A stretch of DNA of 64,000 nucleotides, taken from positions 682,001 to 746,000 of the forward strand of contig NZ_JAFBDY010000001.1 of assembly GCF_016908465.1 (NCBI RefSeq). The letters run 5' to 3'. Below, one piece after another: positions 25,804-34,193 of this stretch; within the stretch, counting starts at the first letter, position 1; each line of letters starts with the position of its first letter. This stretch comes from Lysinibacillus composti. GTDB taxonomy: Bacteria > Bacillota > Bacilli > Bacillales_A > Planococcaceae. Under the pieces are notes generated by a model that saw only the letters and a program-made list of their open reading frames with translations, searched no databases and was not told the origin of the DNA. A program made the translations under genes and the position numbers.

Positions 25804-26985
25804 ATGGATCTATTATTTACTCCTGAACAAGAACAATTTCGTGAACGATTAAAAAATTGGTTGAATGAAGTAATCCCGGAAGTGACAAAAAATGATCACT
25901 CGCCTGATCGCTTCGAAAATATGATTATTAATAAAAAGATTTGGGAGAAGAATGTTTATGAGGCGGGGTATGCAGGTCTTACTTGGCCAAAGGAATACGG
26001 GGGGCAAGGGAAAGAAAATGTATATCAAATCATTTTTAACGAGGAATGTGGTAGAGTAAACGCCCCTGCTACTCTTAACGTCATTGGAAACAATATTTTA
26101 GGACCCACGCTTTTAGAATATGGAACAGAAGAGCAAAAGCGACGTTTTTTACCGCAAATAGTCTCAGGAAATGAGATTTGGTGCCAAGGATTTTCCGAAC
26201 CAAACGCAGGTTCAGACTTAGCATCTCTGTCCACAAAAGCCGAATTAAAAGGCGATAAGTGGATTATTAATGGTCAGAAAATATGGGCGAGTTGGGCGCA
26301 ATTTTCTCAGTATTGTATTTTACTAGCTAGAACTGACAATCAAGCAAAAAAGCATAAAGGTATTACGTTTTTCCTTGTGCCAATGAATTTAAAAGGGGTT
26401 ACGGTAAAAACACTAGTCCAAATGAATAATGAGAAGGAATTCTCCGAAATCTTTTTCGACGACGTAGAACTTGATCAACATCTAGTACTTGGTGAAGTGA
26501 ATGATGGTTGGAACGTAGCCATGAGAGCACTATCTTTTGAACGTGGGACAAATCCATTAGGTAAACAAGCAAAGTTCCATAAAGAATTAGTGGATTTAGT
26601 AAAATTAGCAAAAACAATTAAGGATGAAAATGGTAATTCAATAACAGATAATCCGTATTTTCAACAAAAAATAGCTAAAGCCTTTAGTGAACTTGAAGTG
26701 ATGAAATATATGGGCTATGAGGTCGTTAATAAATTGATGAATAATCAAAAAATTACTTTTGAATCTTCTGTCCAAAAGCTTTATTGGAGTGAATACCATA
26801 AGCGATTTGGTGATTTAGCAATGGAAATCCAACGTGACTTAAGTATTTTCTGGGAAGAAGATGGACTACTAGATGGGAAATTCCAAAACATTTTCCTACA
26901 TTCACGTGCAGAAACGATCTACGCTGGAACTTCCGAAATTCAAAAAAATATTATTGCCGAACGTATTTTAGAAATGCCTCGATAA
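25804..26985 (+). CDS. Acyl-CoA dehydrogenase, large-subunit type
   Basis: A 393-residue FAD-dependent dehydrogenase. FAD/substrate motifs CQGFSEPNAGSDLASLSTKAE (about residues 124-144) and GQKIWASWAQFSQYCILLAR are complete, and it ends AETIYAGTSEIQKNIIAERIL. The position of the MCAD-type catalytic Glu (YEGTS) is Ala here (YAGTS), as in the FadE/PimC-like subfamily. Start ATG 25804 with GGAGGGG eight bases upstream. With the degenerate protein at 20749 it probably forms a heteromeric dehydrogenase for a bulky or dicarboxylic CoA ester (inference). Confidence 0.9.
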   Translation: MDLLFTPEQEQFRERLKNWLNEVIPEVTKNDHSPDRFENMIINKKIWEKNVYEAGYAGLTWPKEYGGQGKENVYQIIFNEECGRVNAPATLNVIGNNILGPTLLEYGTEEQKRRFLPQIVSGNEIWCQGFSEPNAGSDLASLSTKAELKGDKWIINGQKIWASWAQFSQYCILLARTDNQAKKHKGITFFLVPMNLKGVTVKTLVQMNNEKEFSEIFFDDVELDQHLVLGEVNDGWNVAMRALSFERGTNPLGKQAKFHKELVDLVKLAKTIKDENGNSITDNPYFQQKIAKAFSELEVMKYMGYEVVNKLMNNQKITFESSVQKLYWSEYHKRFGDLAMEIQRDLSIFWEEDGLLDGKFQNIFLHSRAETIYAGTSEIQKNIIAERILEMPR

Positions 26986-27010
26986 AAAACCTTGAAGTAG
27001 GTGTGTACAT

Positions 27011-27772
27011 TTGAATGATGAATTTGAAGGCAAAGTTGTCGTTGTTACAGGTGCGGGTACAGGACTTGGAAGATGGATTGCGGAAGGGTTTGCCAAAGCT
27101 GGTGCCCACACCGTAATAACAGGTATTAATCTTGATGAATGTATGGACGTTGCAGATGGATTACAAGAATGTCGAGGCAAAGTGATTGCGCGTCAAATGG
27201 ACGTAACGAATCTATCTGAAATTAAAGATACGTTACAATTTGTCATCGATGAATTTTCACGTGTGGATGTACTTGTCAATAATGCTGGTCTAGTGTGGAA
27301 ACGAAAAGCTCTTGAAGTGGATGAGAGCTTTTTTGACCAAATGAACGCAGTCAATGTAAAAGGAGCTTTTTTTGTAGCCCAAACCTTTGGAGCACAAATG
27401 GTACAACAACAGTCAGGGAAAATTATCAATATAACATCTGCAGCTGGAAAACTGATCAGAAAAGGTCTTGCTAATCCTATTTACAACATGAATAAAGGTG
27501 CCATTAATATGATGACAAAAGCGTTGGCAGAAGAATTTTCGCAATATAACGTCAATGTCAATGCAATAGGACCTGGCTACTTTGAGACTGGTCCAGTGAA
27601 AGAGCGCTTTGTAAATCCTGCAGTTTATGAAACGGTAATTGAGTCAACACCTCTTGGGAAAATAGGACAGGCAAACGACATTCAAGGCACTGCATTGTTC
27701 TTAGGATCAAAGTTATCAGATTTTATTACAGGCCAAATTATTTATGTAGATGGTGGACGGACAATTTTATAG
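27011..27772 (+). CDS. SDR family oxidoreductase (first)
   Basis: A 253-residue classical short-chain dehydrogenase using NAD(P). Cofactor motif TGAGTGLG (about residues 13-20), NNAG at about 88, catalytic Ser in INITSAAGK, Tyr/Lys in YNMNK (about 157-161) and C-terminal YVDGG. TTG start following AGGTG. Likely oxidises a 3-hydroxyacyl-CoA or ring alcohol of the pathway. Confidence 0.9.
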   Translation: MNDEFEGKVVVVTGAGTGLGRWIAEGFAKAGAHTVITGINLDECMDVADGLQECRGKVIARQMDVTNLSEIKDTLQFVIDEFSRVDVLVNNAGLVWKRKALEVDESFFDQMNAVNVKGAFFVAQTFGAQMVQQQSGKIINITSAAGKLIRKGLANPIYNMNKGAINMMTKALAEEFSQYNVNVNAIGPGYFETGPVKERFVNPAVYETVIESTPLGKIGQANDIQGTALFLGSKLSDFITGQIIYVDGGRTIL

Positions 27773-27792
27773 CACAATTGGAGTGGTAAAAC

Positions 27793-28554
27793 ATGGAGCT
27801 AACCGACAAAGTAGCCATCGTTACAGGTGCTGCGCGGGGAATTGGTTTTAACATCGCATCAAAACTATCTAGGGAAGGTGCAACCGTACTCTTAATTGAT
27901 AAAGAAGAAGAGGAATTGGCAAAAGCCCAACAGCTGTTAACAAATTCAAAACGAAATGTTCAATCTTATGTATTAGATGTGACAGATGACTTTGCTGTGA
28001 TGTCGTTTCTTGCACAACTCCGAGAGTCAGAAAGAAAGATTGATATATTAGTTAATAACGCGGGGATCTCGCCAAAGGTTGATGGGGTTCGACGGGAAAC
28101 ACATACAATTCCAATCAATGAGTGGGAACAGGTACTTAAAGTGAATCTTACAGCACCGTTTCTTTTTACTAAAGGTGTATTGCCAATGATGATGGAAAAA
28201 GGTTGGGGTCGGATTGTCAATATAAGCTCAGTTGCAGGTCGACAAGCAAGTAAAATTGCGGGCTCTCATTATGCGGCAACGAAAAGTGCACTAATCGGCT
28301 TTTCAAGGACTGTCGCTTCGGAATACGGAAAGTATGGAATTACGGTAAACAATGTAGCTCCTGGACGTATTGAATCTAAAATGGCAGAGATGGCAACAGA
28401 GCAAGTGGCAGAGAATTTTTTACGACAAGTACCATTAGGGAAAAGTGGTACGCCACAAGATGTTTCAGCTGCCGTTTTATTTCTTTGTTCAGAAGGGGCA
28501 AATTACATTACAGGGGCAACGATTGATGTAAATGGTGGTATTTATATGAATTAA
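27793..28554 (+). CDS. SDR family oxidoreductase (second, FabG-like)
   Basis: A 253-residue short-chain dehydrogenase with TGAARGIG (about residues 12-19), NNAG, Ser in VNISSVAGR, YAATK (about 157-161) and IDVNGG near the end. GGAGTGG ribosome-binding site. Twenty-one bases after the first SDR gene; only low resemblance between the two outside motifs, so they are not a recent duplication. Confidence 0.9.
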   Translation: MELTDKVAIVTGAARGIGFNIASKLSREGATVLLIDKEEEELAKAQQLLTNSKRNVQSYVLDVTDDFAVMSFLAQLRESERKIDILVNNAGISPKVDGVRRETHTIPINEWEQVLKVNLTAPFLFTKGVLPMMMEKGWGRIVNISSVAGRQASKIAGSHYAATKSALIGFSRTVASEYGKYGITVNNVAPGRIESKMAEMATEQVAENFLRQVPLGKSGTPQDVSAAVLFLCSEGANYITGATIDVNGGIYMN

Positions 28555-28595
28555 GATAGTAGATTGATAGGTTTAATATAGAAAAGGGGAGTTTA

Positions 28596-29375
28596 ATGAT
28601 GGGAAACAATGTAAACGTAAAAGTTGAAAATCAAATTGCTTATATCGGGATGAACCGTCCAAATAAACGAAACTCTTTAGCGACAGAGCTTGTAGAGGAA
28701 TTGTTAGGGGCATTACGTGATGCGGAAAAAAATCCAGAAGTTCGTGCCATCATTTTATATGGGGAAGGAAAAGCGTTTTCTGCAGGTGGCGATATTGATA
28801 CATTACAAGCGTTAGAAAATACTGCTGATTTATTAAACTACATGCAAAGTGCTTCAGAAATTACAAATACCATTAAGAACTTAGATAAATTAGTCGTTGC
28901 AGCAGTTCATGGATTTGCTGCTGGTGCTGGATTTAGTCTAGCACTTGCATGTGACTTCGTAGTGGCACATTCTGATACACGTTTCATCTCAAGCTTTACA
29001 AATGTCGGGTTAATTCCAGACCTTGGATTGATTCGAAGTCTGAATGGTCGAGTTCCTTCTGCAATAGCGAAAGAATGGATTGTCTCAGGACGCCCAGTGT
29101 CAGTGGAGGAAGCTTCAAAACATGGATTAGTGAACAAAGTAGCTACAGGTGACGTCGTGGCGGATGCTGCTGAATATGCACAGTTTATTGTCGCTGCGCC
29201 ACCTCTTGCAAACAAATTTGTAAAATATTTGGTGGAACATGCCAACGAATATTCTAATGAAACAAGTTTGATGCAAGAAAACGTGATTCAATCGTTATTA
29301 CTTCAAACAGAAGACAATCGAGAAGGGATTCAAGCCTTCTTTGAAAAAAGGAAGCCTAGTTATAAAGGGATTTAA
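28596..29375 (+). CDS. Enoyl-CoA hydratase/isomerase family protein (second)
   Basis: A 259-residue crotonase-fold protein with AFSAGGDIDTL (about residues 63-73) and HGFAAGAGFSLALACDFVVA. The second active-site segment reads FISSFTNVGLIPDLGL, where a Pro/Asp pair replaces the usual hydratase Glu, which favours an isomerase-type (PaaG-like) activity. AAAGGGGAG ribosome-binding site. A terminator-like hairpin follows before the ThDP gene. Confidence 0.9.
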   Translation: MMGNNVNVKVENQIAYIGMNRPNKRNSLATELVEELLGALRDAEKNPEVRAIILYGEGKAFSAGGDIDTLQALENTADLLNYMQSASEITNTIKNLDKLVVAAVHGFAAGAGFSLALACDFVVAHSDTRFISSFTNVGLIPDLGLIRSLNGRVPSAIAKEWIVSGRPVSVEEASKHGLVNKVATGDVVADAAEYAQFIVAAPPLANKFVKYLVEHANEYSNETSLMQENVIQSLLLQTEDNREGIQAFFEKRKPSYKGI

Positions 29376-29387
29376 ACTGAATAAATG

Positions 29388-29426
29388 AAAAGTTCGACTT
29401 TCAATTCGAGAGTTCGAACTTTTTTT
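29388..29426 (+). terminator. Internal terminator in the catabolic cluster
   Basis: AAAAGTTCGA pairs with TTCGAACTTTT over a 15-base loop and continues in T residues. May reduce readthrough into the ThDP enzyme gene or be processed. Confidence 0.7.
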
Positions 29427-29455
29427 AGGAGCAATTTGTAAAGGAGTGTAGTTGA

Positions 29456-31165
29456 ATGACGTTAGACGTAGAGAATCAATACACGAATGCTGAAAGAGCT
29501 GCTCGTGCCTTATATAAAAACGGTGTGCGAGAAATTTTTGGTCAAAGTAATCCACAAACCATTATGCTTGCTTGTGAAGAATTAGGGATCAGACAAATTG
29601 GATTTAGACAAGAAAATGCTGGGGCCTATATGGCGCAAGGGTATGGTATGGTTAGTGGCAAGATTCCAGTTGTTGGAGCACAAAATGGTCCAGCAGCCGC
29701 TTTGCTAGTTCCTGGATTGGCAGAGGCGCATAAATCCTCCCATGCAATCGTTGCAATTGTCGATGATGTCCCATTGCGTGATGAAGACCGGAATGCGTTC
29801 CAAGAGCTGGATCATTTTGAATTGTTTAAAGGGGTAGCGAAGTGGGTGAAAAGAGTAAGCCATCCTGATCGCATCGAAGCCTTAATTGATCGTGCATTTA
29901 TTGAAGCATCTAGTGGAAGACCGGGGCCTGTTGTTTTACTCTTCCCGAAGGACATTATGTATTCAACGAAAAAAAGCAAAGCAAACCCAACTTCTAAAAC
30001 AAGTTTTTCTCATTATCCATTAGATCGACCTTGTGCCAATTTAGATGAATTGCAAAAAGCTGCAGATTTTATCAGTAAAGCAAAAAGACCATTGATTTAC
30101 GCAGGTGGAGGGGTGAATACCTCAGGCGCTCAAAATATTTTACGAAAAATCCAAGATGAGTTTAACCTTCCTATTGCCACTACAACAATGGGAAAAGGTG
30201 CAGTGGATGAAAATCATCCGCTAACACTCGGACCAATCGGTTATTATATGGGGAATCGTAGTCGTACGAAGTATTTAAGAGAATACGTAAAACAAGCGGA
30301 TGTCATTTTATTAATTGGTAATCGTACAAATCAAAATGGAACGGATAGTTGGACGTTGTTACCGAATGAGGCCACTTACATTCATCTCGATATTTCTCCA
30401 TCTGAAATTGGGCGAAATTACCCTTCGCTTCGTTTAGCGGGCGATGCTAAAATGTCGTTGGAAAAATTATATGAACTTCTAGGAGAACAAGGGGCTAGTC
30501 AGGAGCCTAGAGATGAAGTAAGAAAGGTTATACAACATTCTCGTCAACAGTACTCACAAGAAGTGGCATCTTATTTAGAAAAGAAAAACGAAGTCTTACA
30601 CATCGAACATATTCTTGTTGAGCTCAATAAACAATTGGAGGAAGATCATATTGTAGTGGCAGATGCTAGCTATTCTTCCATTTGGATTTCGAATTTTATA
30701 GATGCCTCAGATAAGCGGAGATTCATATTCCCTAGAGGAATTGCAGGTCTAGGCTGGGGGCTACCAATGGCGATGGGGGCAAAAGTCGCCGAACCGGGGA
30801 GAAAAGTATTCTGTCTTTGTGGAGACGGTGGTTTTGCACATGTTTGGAGTGAGTTAGAGACGTGTATGCGAGAAGGCATAGATGTCGTGATTGGTGTTAT
30901 TAATAATGGAATACTCGGATACCAAAAACATGCGGAGCTTTCGAAATGGGGAAAACATACCTCAGCCATAGATATTAAAAAAATTGATTATGTAAAGATT
31001 GCTGAGGCTTGTGAGATGAGGGGAATGGTAATCGATCATATAAGTGATGTTGAAAGTTCACTTAAAGAAGCTTTTCAACATAAAGGAAGCGTATTATTAG
31101 ATTTGCGCGTAGATGCTTCCTCCATTCCACCACTAACATTTATGCAATCATTTGATTCAATTTAA
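29456..31165 (+). CDS. Thiamine diphosphate-dependent enzyme, acetolactate synthase-like superfamily
   Basis: A 569-residue three-domain ThDP enzyme. The activating Glu is in GFRQENAGAYMAQGYG (about residues 46-61); ThDP/Mg motif CGDGGFAHVWSELETCMREGIDVVIGVINNG (about 457-487). The C-terminal end is not that of a biosynthetic acetolactate synthase, and no small subunit gene is present. Relatives include 2-hydroxyacyl-CoA lyases, benzoylformate decarboxylases and cyclohexane-1,2-dione hydrolase. At the end of an acyl-CoA pathway a C-C cleaving role is the best inference. GGAG ribosome-binding site before the ATG. Confidence 0.88.
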   Translation: MTLDVENQYTNAERAARALYKNGVREIFGQSNPQTIMLACEELGIRQIGFRQENAGAYMAQGYGMVSGKIPVVGAQNGPAAALLVPGLAEAHKSSHAIVAIVDDVPLRDEDRNAFQELDHFELFKGVAKWVKRVSHPDRIEALIDRAFIEASSGRPGPVVLLFPKDIMYSTKKSKANPTSKTSFSHYPLDRPCANLDELQKAADFISKAKRPLIYAGGGVNTSGAQNILRKIQDEFNLPIATTTMGKGAVDENHPLTLGPIGYYMGNRSRTKYLREYVKQADVILLIGNRTNQNGTDSWTLLPNEATYIHLDISPSEIGRNYPSLRLAGDAKMSLEKLYELLGEQGASQEPRDEVRKVIQHSRQQYSQEVASYLEKKNEVLHIEHILVELNKQLEEDHIVVADASYSSIWISNFIDASDKRRFIFPRGIAGLGWGLPMAMGAKVAEPGRKVFCLCGDGGFAHVWSELETCMREGIDVVIGVINNGILGYQKHAELSKWGKHTSAIDIKKIDYVKIAEACEMRGMVIDHISDVESSLKEAFQHKGSVLLDLRVDASSIPPLTFMQSFDSI

Positions 31166-31177
31166 AATTAGTTTCCC

Positions 31178-31560
31178 GAGGCCGGGACATAGGTAGAATT
31201 TTTAAGAAAAGCCACTATTATCTATAATAAGATATTGCTACTTTATAGTTTGAGAGCAATAAGTATTAGCCATTCTTTGAAAAAACGCGGCCTACCACTG
31301 TAAGCCGCGCCAGTTTCCGGAAAGTTTAGAAGGATAAATTTTATGTGAGCGGACCTAACACAAAGCACAAAGACAAGTCGTAAAGACACGTACCACGTGG
31401 CTTTGCGGCTTGTGTGGGGAGCGAAAGCGCCACGTCCGCATGTCTCGCTCCCATGACCAACGTCGTGTTGGCCTCTTAGTCCGCTCTCACCGGATACTTT
31501 ATTAGATTCATTATTAGAATCAACAGCAAAAAACATCAGTTTCTCTTTGTCCCAGGCTCT
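31178..31560. repeat. Intergenic inverted-repeat element with 'gaggcygggaca' ends
   Basis: Begins GAGGCCGGGACA (31178-31189) and ends TGTCCCAGGCTC (31548-31559), the reverse complement with two mismatches. Inside are perfect short stems: CGCGGC/GCCGCG at 31286-31309 and GTGAGCGGAC near 31347 against GTCCGCTCTCAC near 31480. No coding frame of note. Looks like a non-coding palindromic repeat of the kind scattered in genomes of this group; a related half (GAGGTTGGGACAT) occurs at 55420. Confidence 0.6.
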
Positions 31561-31599
31561 TTTTCTTTAGACGTGGTTATTCAAAAAGTAGAATTTGAT

Positions 31600-31629
31600 A
31601 CCATTAACATAATATTGTAAGCTAATGGT
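31600..31629. promoter_or_regulatory. Inverted repeat upstream of kipR-like gene
   Basis: ACCATTA and TAATGGT arms with a 16-base AT-rich spacer, about 75 bases before the start codon. Candidate regulatory site. Confidence 0.35.
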
Positions 31630-31703
31630 TAATAGATACTTAAAGAAAACAATATATACTATTATTAGCTAGAAACTCGCATCGAAAGGAAGTTACATCC
31701 GAA

Positions 31704-32462
31704 TTGACAAATAAAAATAAAACAGTTGTCCGTTCCATGGACATTTTAAATCTATTCATAGAACACACTGAATTAACATTTCAAGAAATCATAGAGTTAT
31801 CTGAAATCCCGAAAACCTCTGTTTATCGCATGTTGAAATCATTAGAGGAGATGGAGTTTTTAGAAAAGGGACCCGATGCCAAATACCGTCTTGGCATGCT
31901 TTTTCTTAAATTTGGTCATCTCGTTTCAAGCAGACTAGATGTGCGGAAAATTGCTTATCCGATTATGAAAGACTTACATAACGATGTTAAAGAAGCGGTT
32001 AATTTAGTTGTTCGTGATGGCGAAGAAGCGATTTATATTGAAAAAATTGATGAGAAGCAAAAGGTGAGGCTTTATACAGCCGTTGGTCGAAAAAGTCCGT
32101 TATATGCTGGAGCTTGTCCTCGAGCAATCTTTTCGTTTTTACCTGAGCACGAAGTCAAAGATTATCTTGATTCCGTAGAACTAAAATCTTATGCAAATGG
32201 AACGATCACGGATAGAGAAAAGTTATTAGTGAAGATTAAGCAGGAAAAGGAACAAGGTTATACAATTAGCCATTCAGAATTAGAAAATCATACATCTGCT
32301 GTGGCTGCACCAATTTACAATCATTTAGGTGAAGTCGTGGCAGGATTGAGTATTGCAGGAATTGAAGCGAATTATCAAGGAGAAAATGTTGATCGTTTCG
32401 CCCGGAAATTAAAGAAAGCCACTGCAGAAATTTCCAGACAATTAGGATATGAACAACTATAG
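31704..32462 (+). CDS. kipR: IclR family regulator, KipR-like
   Basis: A 252-residue IclR protein: winged helix TFQEIIELSEIPKTSVYRMLKSLEEMEFL (about residues 22-50) and effector domain with GRKSPLYAGACPRAIFSFLP and SELENHTSAVAAPIYNH. The N-terminus (NKTVV-SM-IL-LF) and the effector domain agree with KipR of Bacillus subtilis, and the 5-oxoprolinase genes are next door, as in the ycsF-kipIA-kipR operon. TTG start. The TAG stop uses the first two bases of the following repeat array. Predicted repressor of pxpB-pxpC and pxpA-ycsG-ycsI. Confidence 0.78.
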   Translation: MTNKNKTVVRSMDILNLFIEHTELTFQEIIELSEIPKTSVYRMLKSLEEMEFLEKGPDAKYRLGMLFLKFGHLVSSRLDVRKIAYPIMKDLHNDVKEAVNLVVRDGEEAIYIEKIDEKQKVRLYTAVGRKSPLYAGACPRAIFSFLPEHEVKDYLDSVELKSYANGTITDREKLLVKIKQEKEQGYTISHSELENHTSAVAAPIYNHLGEVVAGLSIAGIEANYQGENVDRFARKLKKATAEISRQLGYEQL

Positions 32463-33085
32463 AAAAGCGAAGCGCGTTCGTTTAGCCGCGACAAGCGCTG
32501 GAGCTACACCTGGTGAGGGCGCTTTTTGCCCTCGACAGGAGTAGTGAAGCGACCTCGAGCGGCTAACGCGCGAAGCTAGACAATAAGAAAAGCGGAGGCG
32601 GCTCGTTCACACCCGACAAGCACTGGAGACAATACCGGTGAAGGCGCTTTTTGCCTTCGCTGGTATTGTCGAAGTGACCTCGAGGGTGTAGCCGCCGCAG
32701 CTAGACAATAAGAAAAGCGGAGGCGGCTCGTTCACACCCGACAAGCACTGGAGACAATACCGGTGAAGGCGCTTTTTGCCTTCGCTGGTATTGTCGAAGT
32801 GACCTCGAGGGTGTAGCCGCCGCAGCTAGACAATAAGAAAAGCGGAGGCGGCTCGTTCACACCCGACAAGCACTGGAGACAATACCGGTGAAGGCGCTTT
32901 TTGCCTTCGCTGGTATTGTCGAAGTGACCTCGAGGGTGTAGCCGCCGCAGCTAGACAATAAGAAAAGCGAAGCGCGTTCGTTTAGCTGCGACAAGCGCTG
33001 GAGCTACACCTGGTGAGGGCGCTTTTTGCCCTCGTCAGGAGTAGTGAAGCGACCTCGAGCGGCTAACGCGCGAAGCAAGACAATA
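32461..33085. repeat. Array of five 125-bp GC-rich hairpin repeats (order A-B-B-B-A')
   Basis: Exact 125-base period with units at 32461, 32586, 32711, 32836 and 32961; all start AGAAAAGCG and end AGACAATA. The three middle B units are identical. A and A' are near-identical to each other and differ from B within the stems. Each unit folds on itself: in B, GGCGGCT/AGCCGCC, ACACCC/GGGTGT and GACAATACC/GGTATTGTC around AAGGCGCTTTTTGCCTT. A broken sixth start follows at 33086-33105. GC-rich unlike neighbours. Confidence 0.9.
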
Positions 33086-33160
33086 AGAAAAGCGGAGAAC
33101 GCCGGAGTTTGAAGCTGAACACTCTTAAAATTTTCGAAAATCTCTACTTTCTAACGTATT

Positions 33161-33193
33161 AAAAAGAGGCGCCTAATGTGTAGCGCCTCTTTT
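33161..33193. terminator. Bidirectional terminator
   Basis: AAAAGAGGCGC pairs with GCGCCTCTTTT over a ten-base loop, between the repeat array and the pxpC stop codon. Confidence 0.85.
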
Positions 33194-33194
33194 C

Positions 33195-34193
33195 TTATTT
33201 ATATTGCAATCTTCTAAAACGAAGTGCCATTCTTAATTCATTTAATTGTTTTTCTTGATGTAATAAAGCTTTTTGTGCTTCTTCCAACGTCACTTCTTGG
33301 AAATGAATCGTATCGGTTGCTTGCATTTGTGCTAAAAATGGCAAATCTGTTGAAATGATCTGTCCAATTTTCGGATAACCGCCTGTCGTTTGGCGATCAG
33401 CCATTAAGATAATCGGTTGTCCATTAGAAGGTACTTGAATAGTTCCATACGTAACTCCTTCTGACAATAACTCAAACGGCGCTTTTAATTGAATTTCTTC
33501 ACCTTCTAACCGATATCCCATTCGATCAGCTTGGGTCGTAATTTTGTATGGCATGGACAAGAAGTTTTTGATACTCTCCTCATCGAACCTCTCATATTCA
33601 GAGCCTCTAATGATCCGAATCGTTTTCGTTTTTTGAAGATTAACAAAGGATGTGTAATTGACAAACCAAGGAAAGTAAATAGATTCCGTTTGTAGCTGTT
33701 GAAAAAGTTCTTCACCTACAGCAGAACGCACTCCACATTCAAACACATCTTTTTTTTGTAACTTTCTCCCATGAAAGCCGCCAATGCCAGCTCGTAAGTA
33801 GGTGCTTTTGCTATTCATCACTTCTGGTACTTGAATGCCACCACTAAAGGATACATAAGCGCGACAGCCACTAACAGCAGCATGGAATTTTAAAACAGAC
33901 CCTTTCTGAACTAGCAGTGGACGCCACATTGGCACTTCTTCTCCATCTAGAGTAGGTCTTAAATTGCCTCCTGTAATAGCAATCAATTCATCACTTTCAA
34001 ATAAAAGAGTAGTCCCAAAAAGGGTAACTTCTAGTCCACCTTCATCATGTGAATTCCCTACAAGAATATTCGCTATTCGTAAAGAGATAGGGTCCATAGC
34101 ACCGCCTACGATGACACCAAACTTTTGCACACCATATCTTCCTAAATCTTGAATGGTTGTCAGCATTCCTGGTTGAAGAACTTTTATGCCCAT
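33195..34193 (-). CDS. pxpC: 5-oxoprolinase subunit C (biotin-dependent carboxyltransferase-like, KipA type)
   Basis: A 332-residue subunit of the ATP-dependent 5-oxoprolinase PxpABC, which opens 5-oxoproline (pyroglutamate) to glutamate. Family signatures: QDLGRYGVQKFGV (about residues 15-27), GGAMDPISLRIAN, ITGGNLRPTLDG and the C-terminal PSNGQPIILMADRQTTGGYPKIGQI. Its start overlaps the pxpB stop by ten bases, so the two are translationally coupled. Confidence 0.94.
   Translation of the reverse strand: MGIKVLQPGMLTTIQDLGRYGVQKFGVIVGGAMDPISLRIANILVGNSHDEGGLEVTLFGTTLLFESDELIAITGGNLRPTLDGEEVPMWRPLLVQKGSVLKFHAAVSGCRAYVSFSGGIQVPEVMNSKSTYLRAGIGGFHGRKLQKKDVFECGVRSAVGEELFQQLQTESIYFPWFVNYTSFVNLQKTKTIRIIRGSEYERFDEESIKNFLSMPYKITTQADRMGYRLEGEEIQLKAPFELLSEGVTYGTIQVPSNGQPIILMADRQTTGGYPKIGQIISTDLPFLAQMQATDTIHFQEVTLEEAQKALLHQEKQLNELRMALRFRRLQYK

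Noticed and set aside
29456..31165. Biosynthetic acetolactate synthase (IlvB)
   Set aside because: No ilvN or other branched-chain genes nearby, and placement inside a CoA catabolic cluster argues for another reaction of the superfamily.
31243..31536. 97-codon minus-strand frame
   Set aside because: Lies wholly inside the palindromic repeat element; the frame is a by-product of its GC-rich stems.
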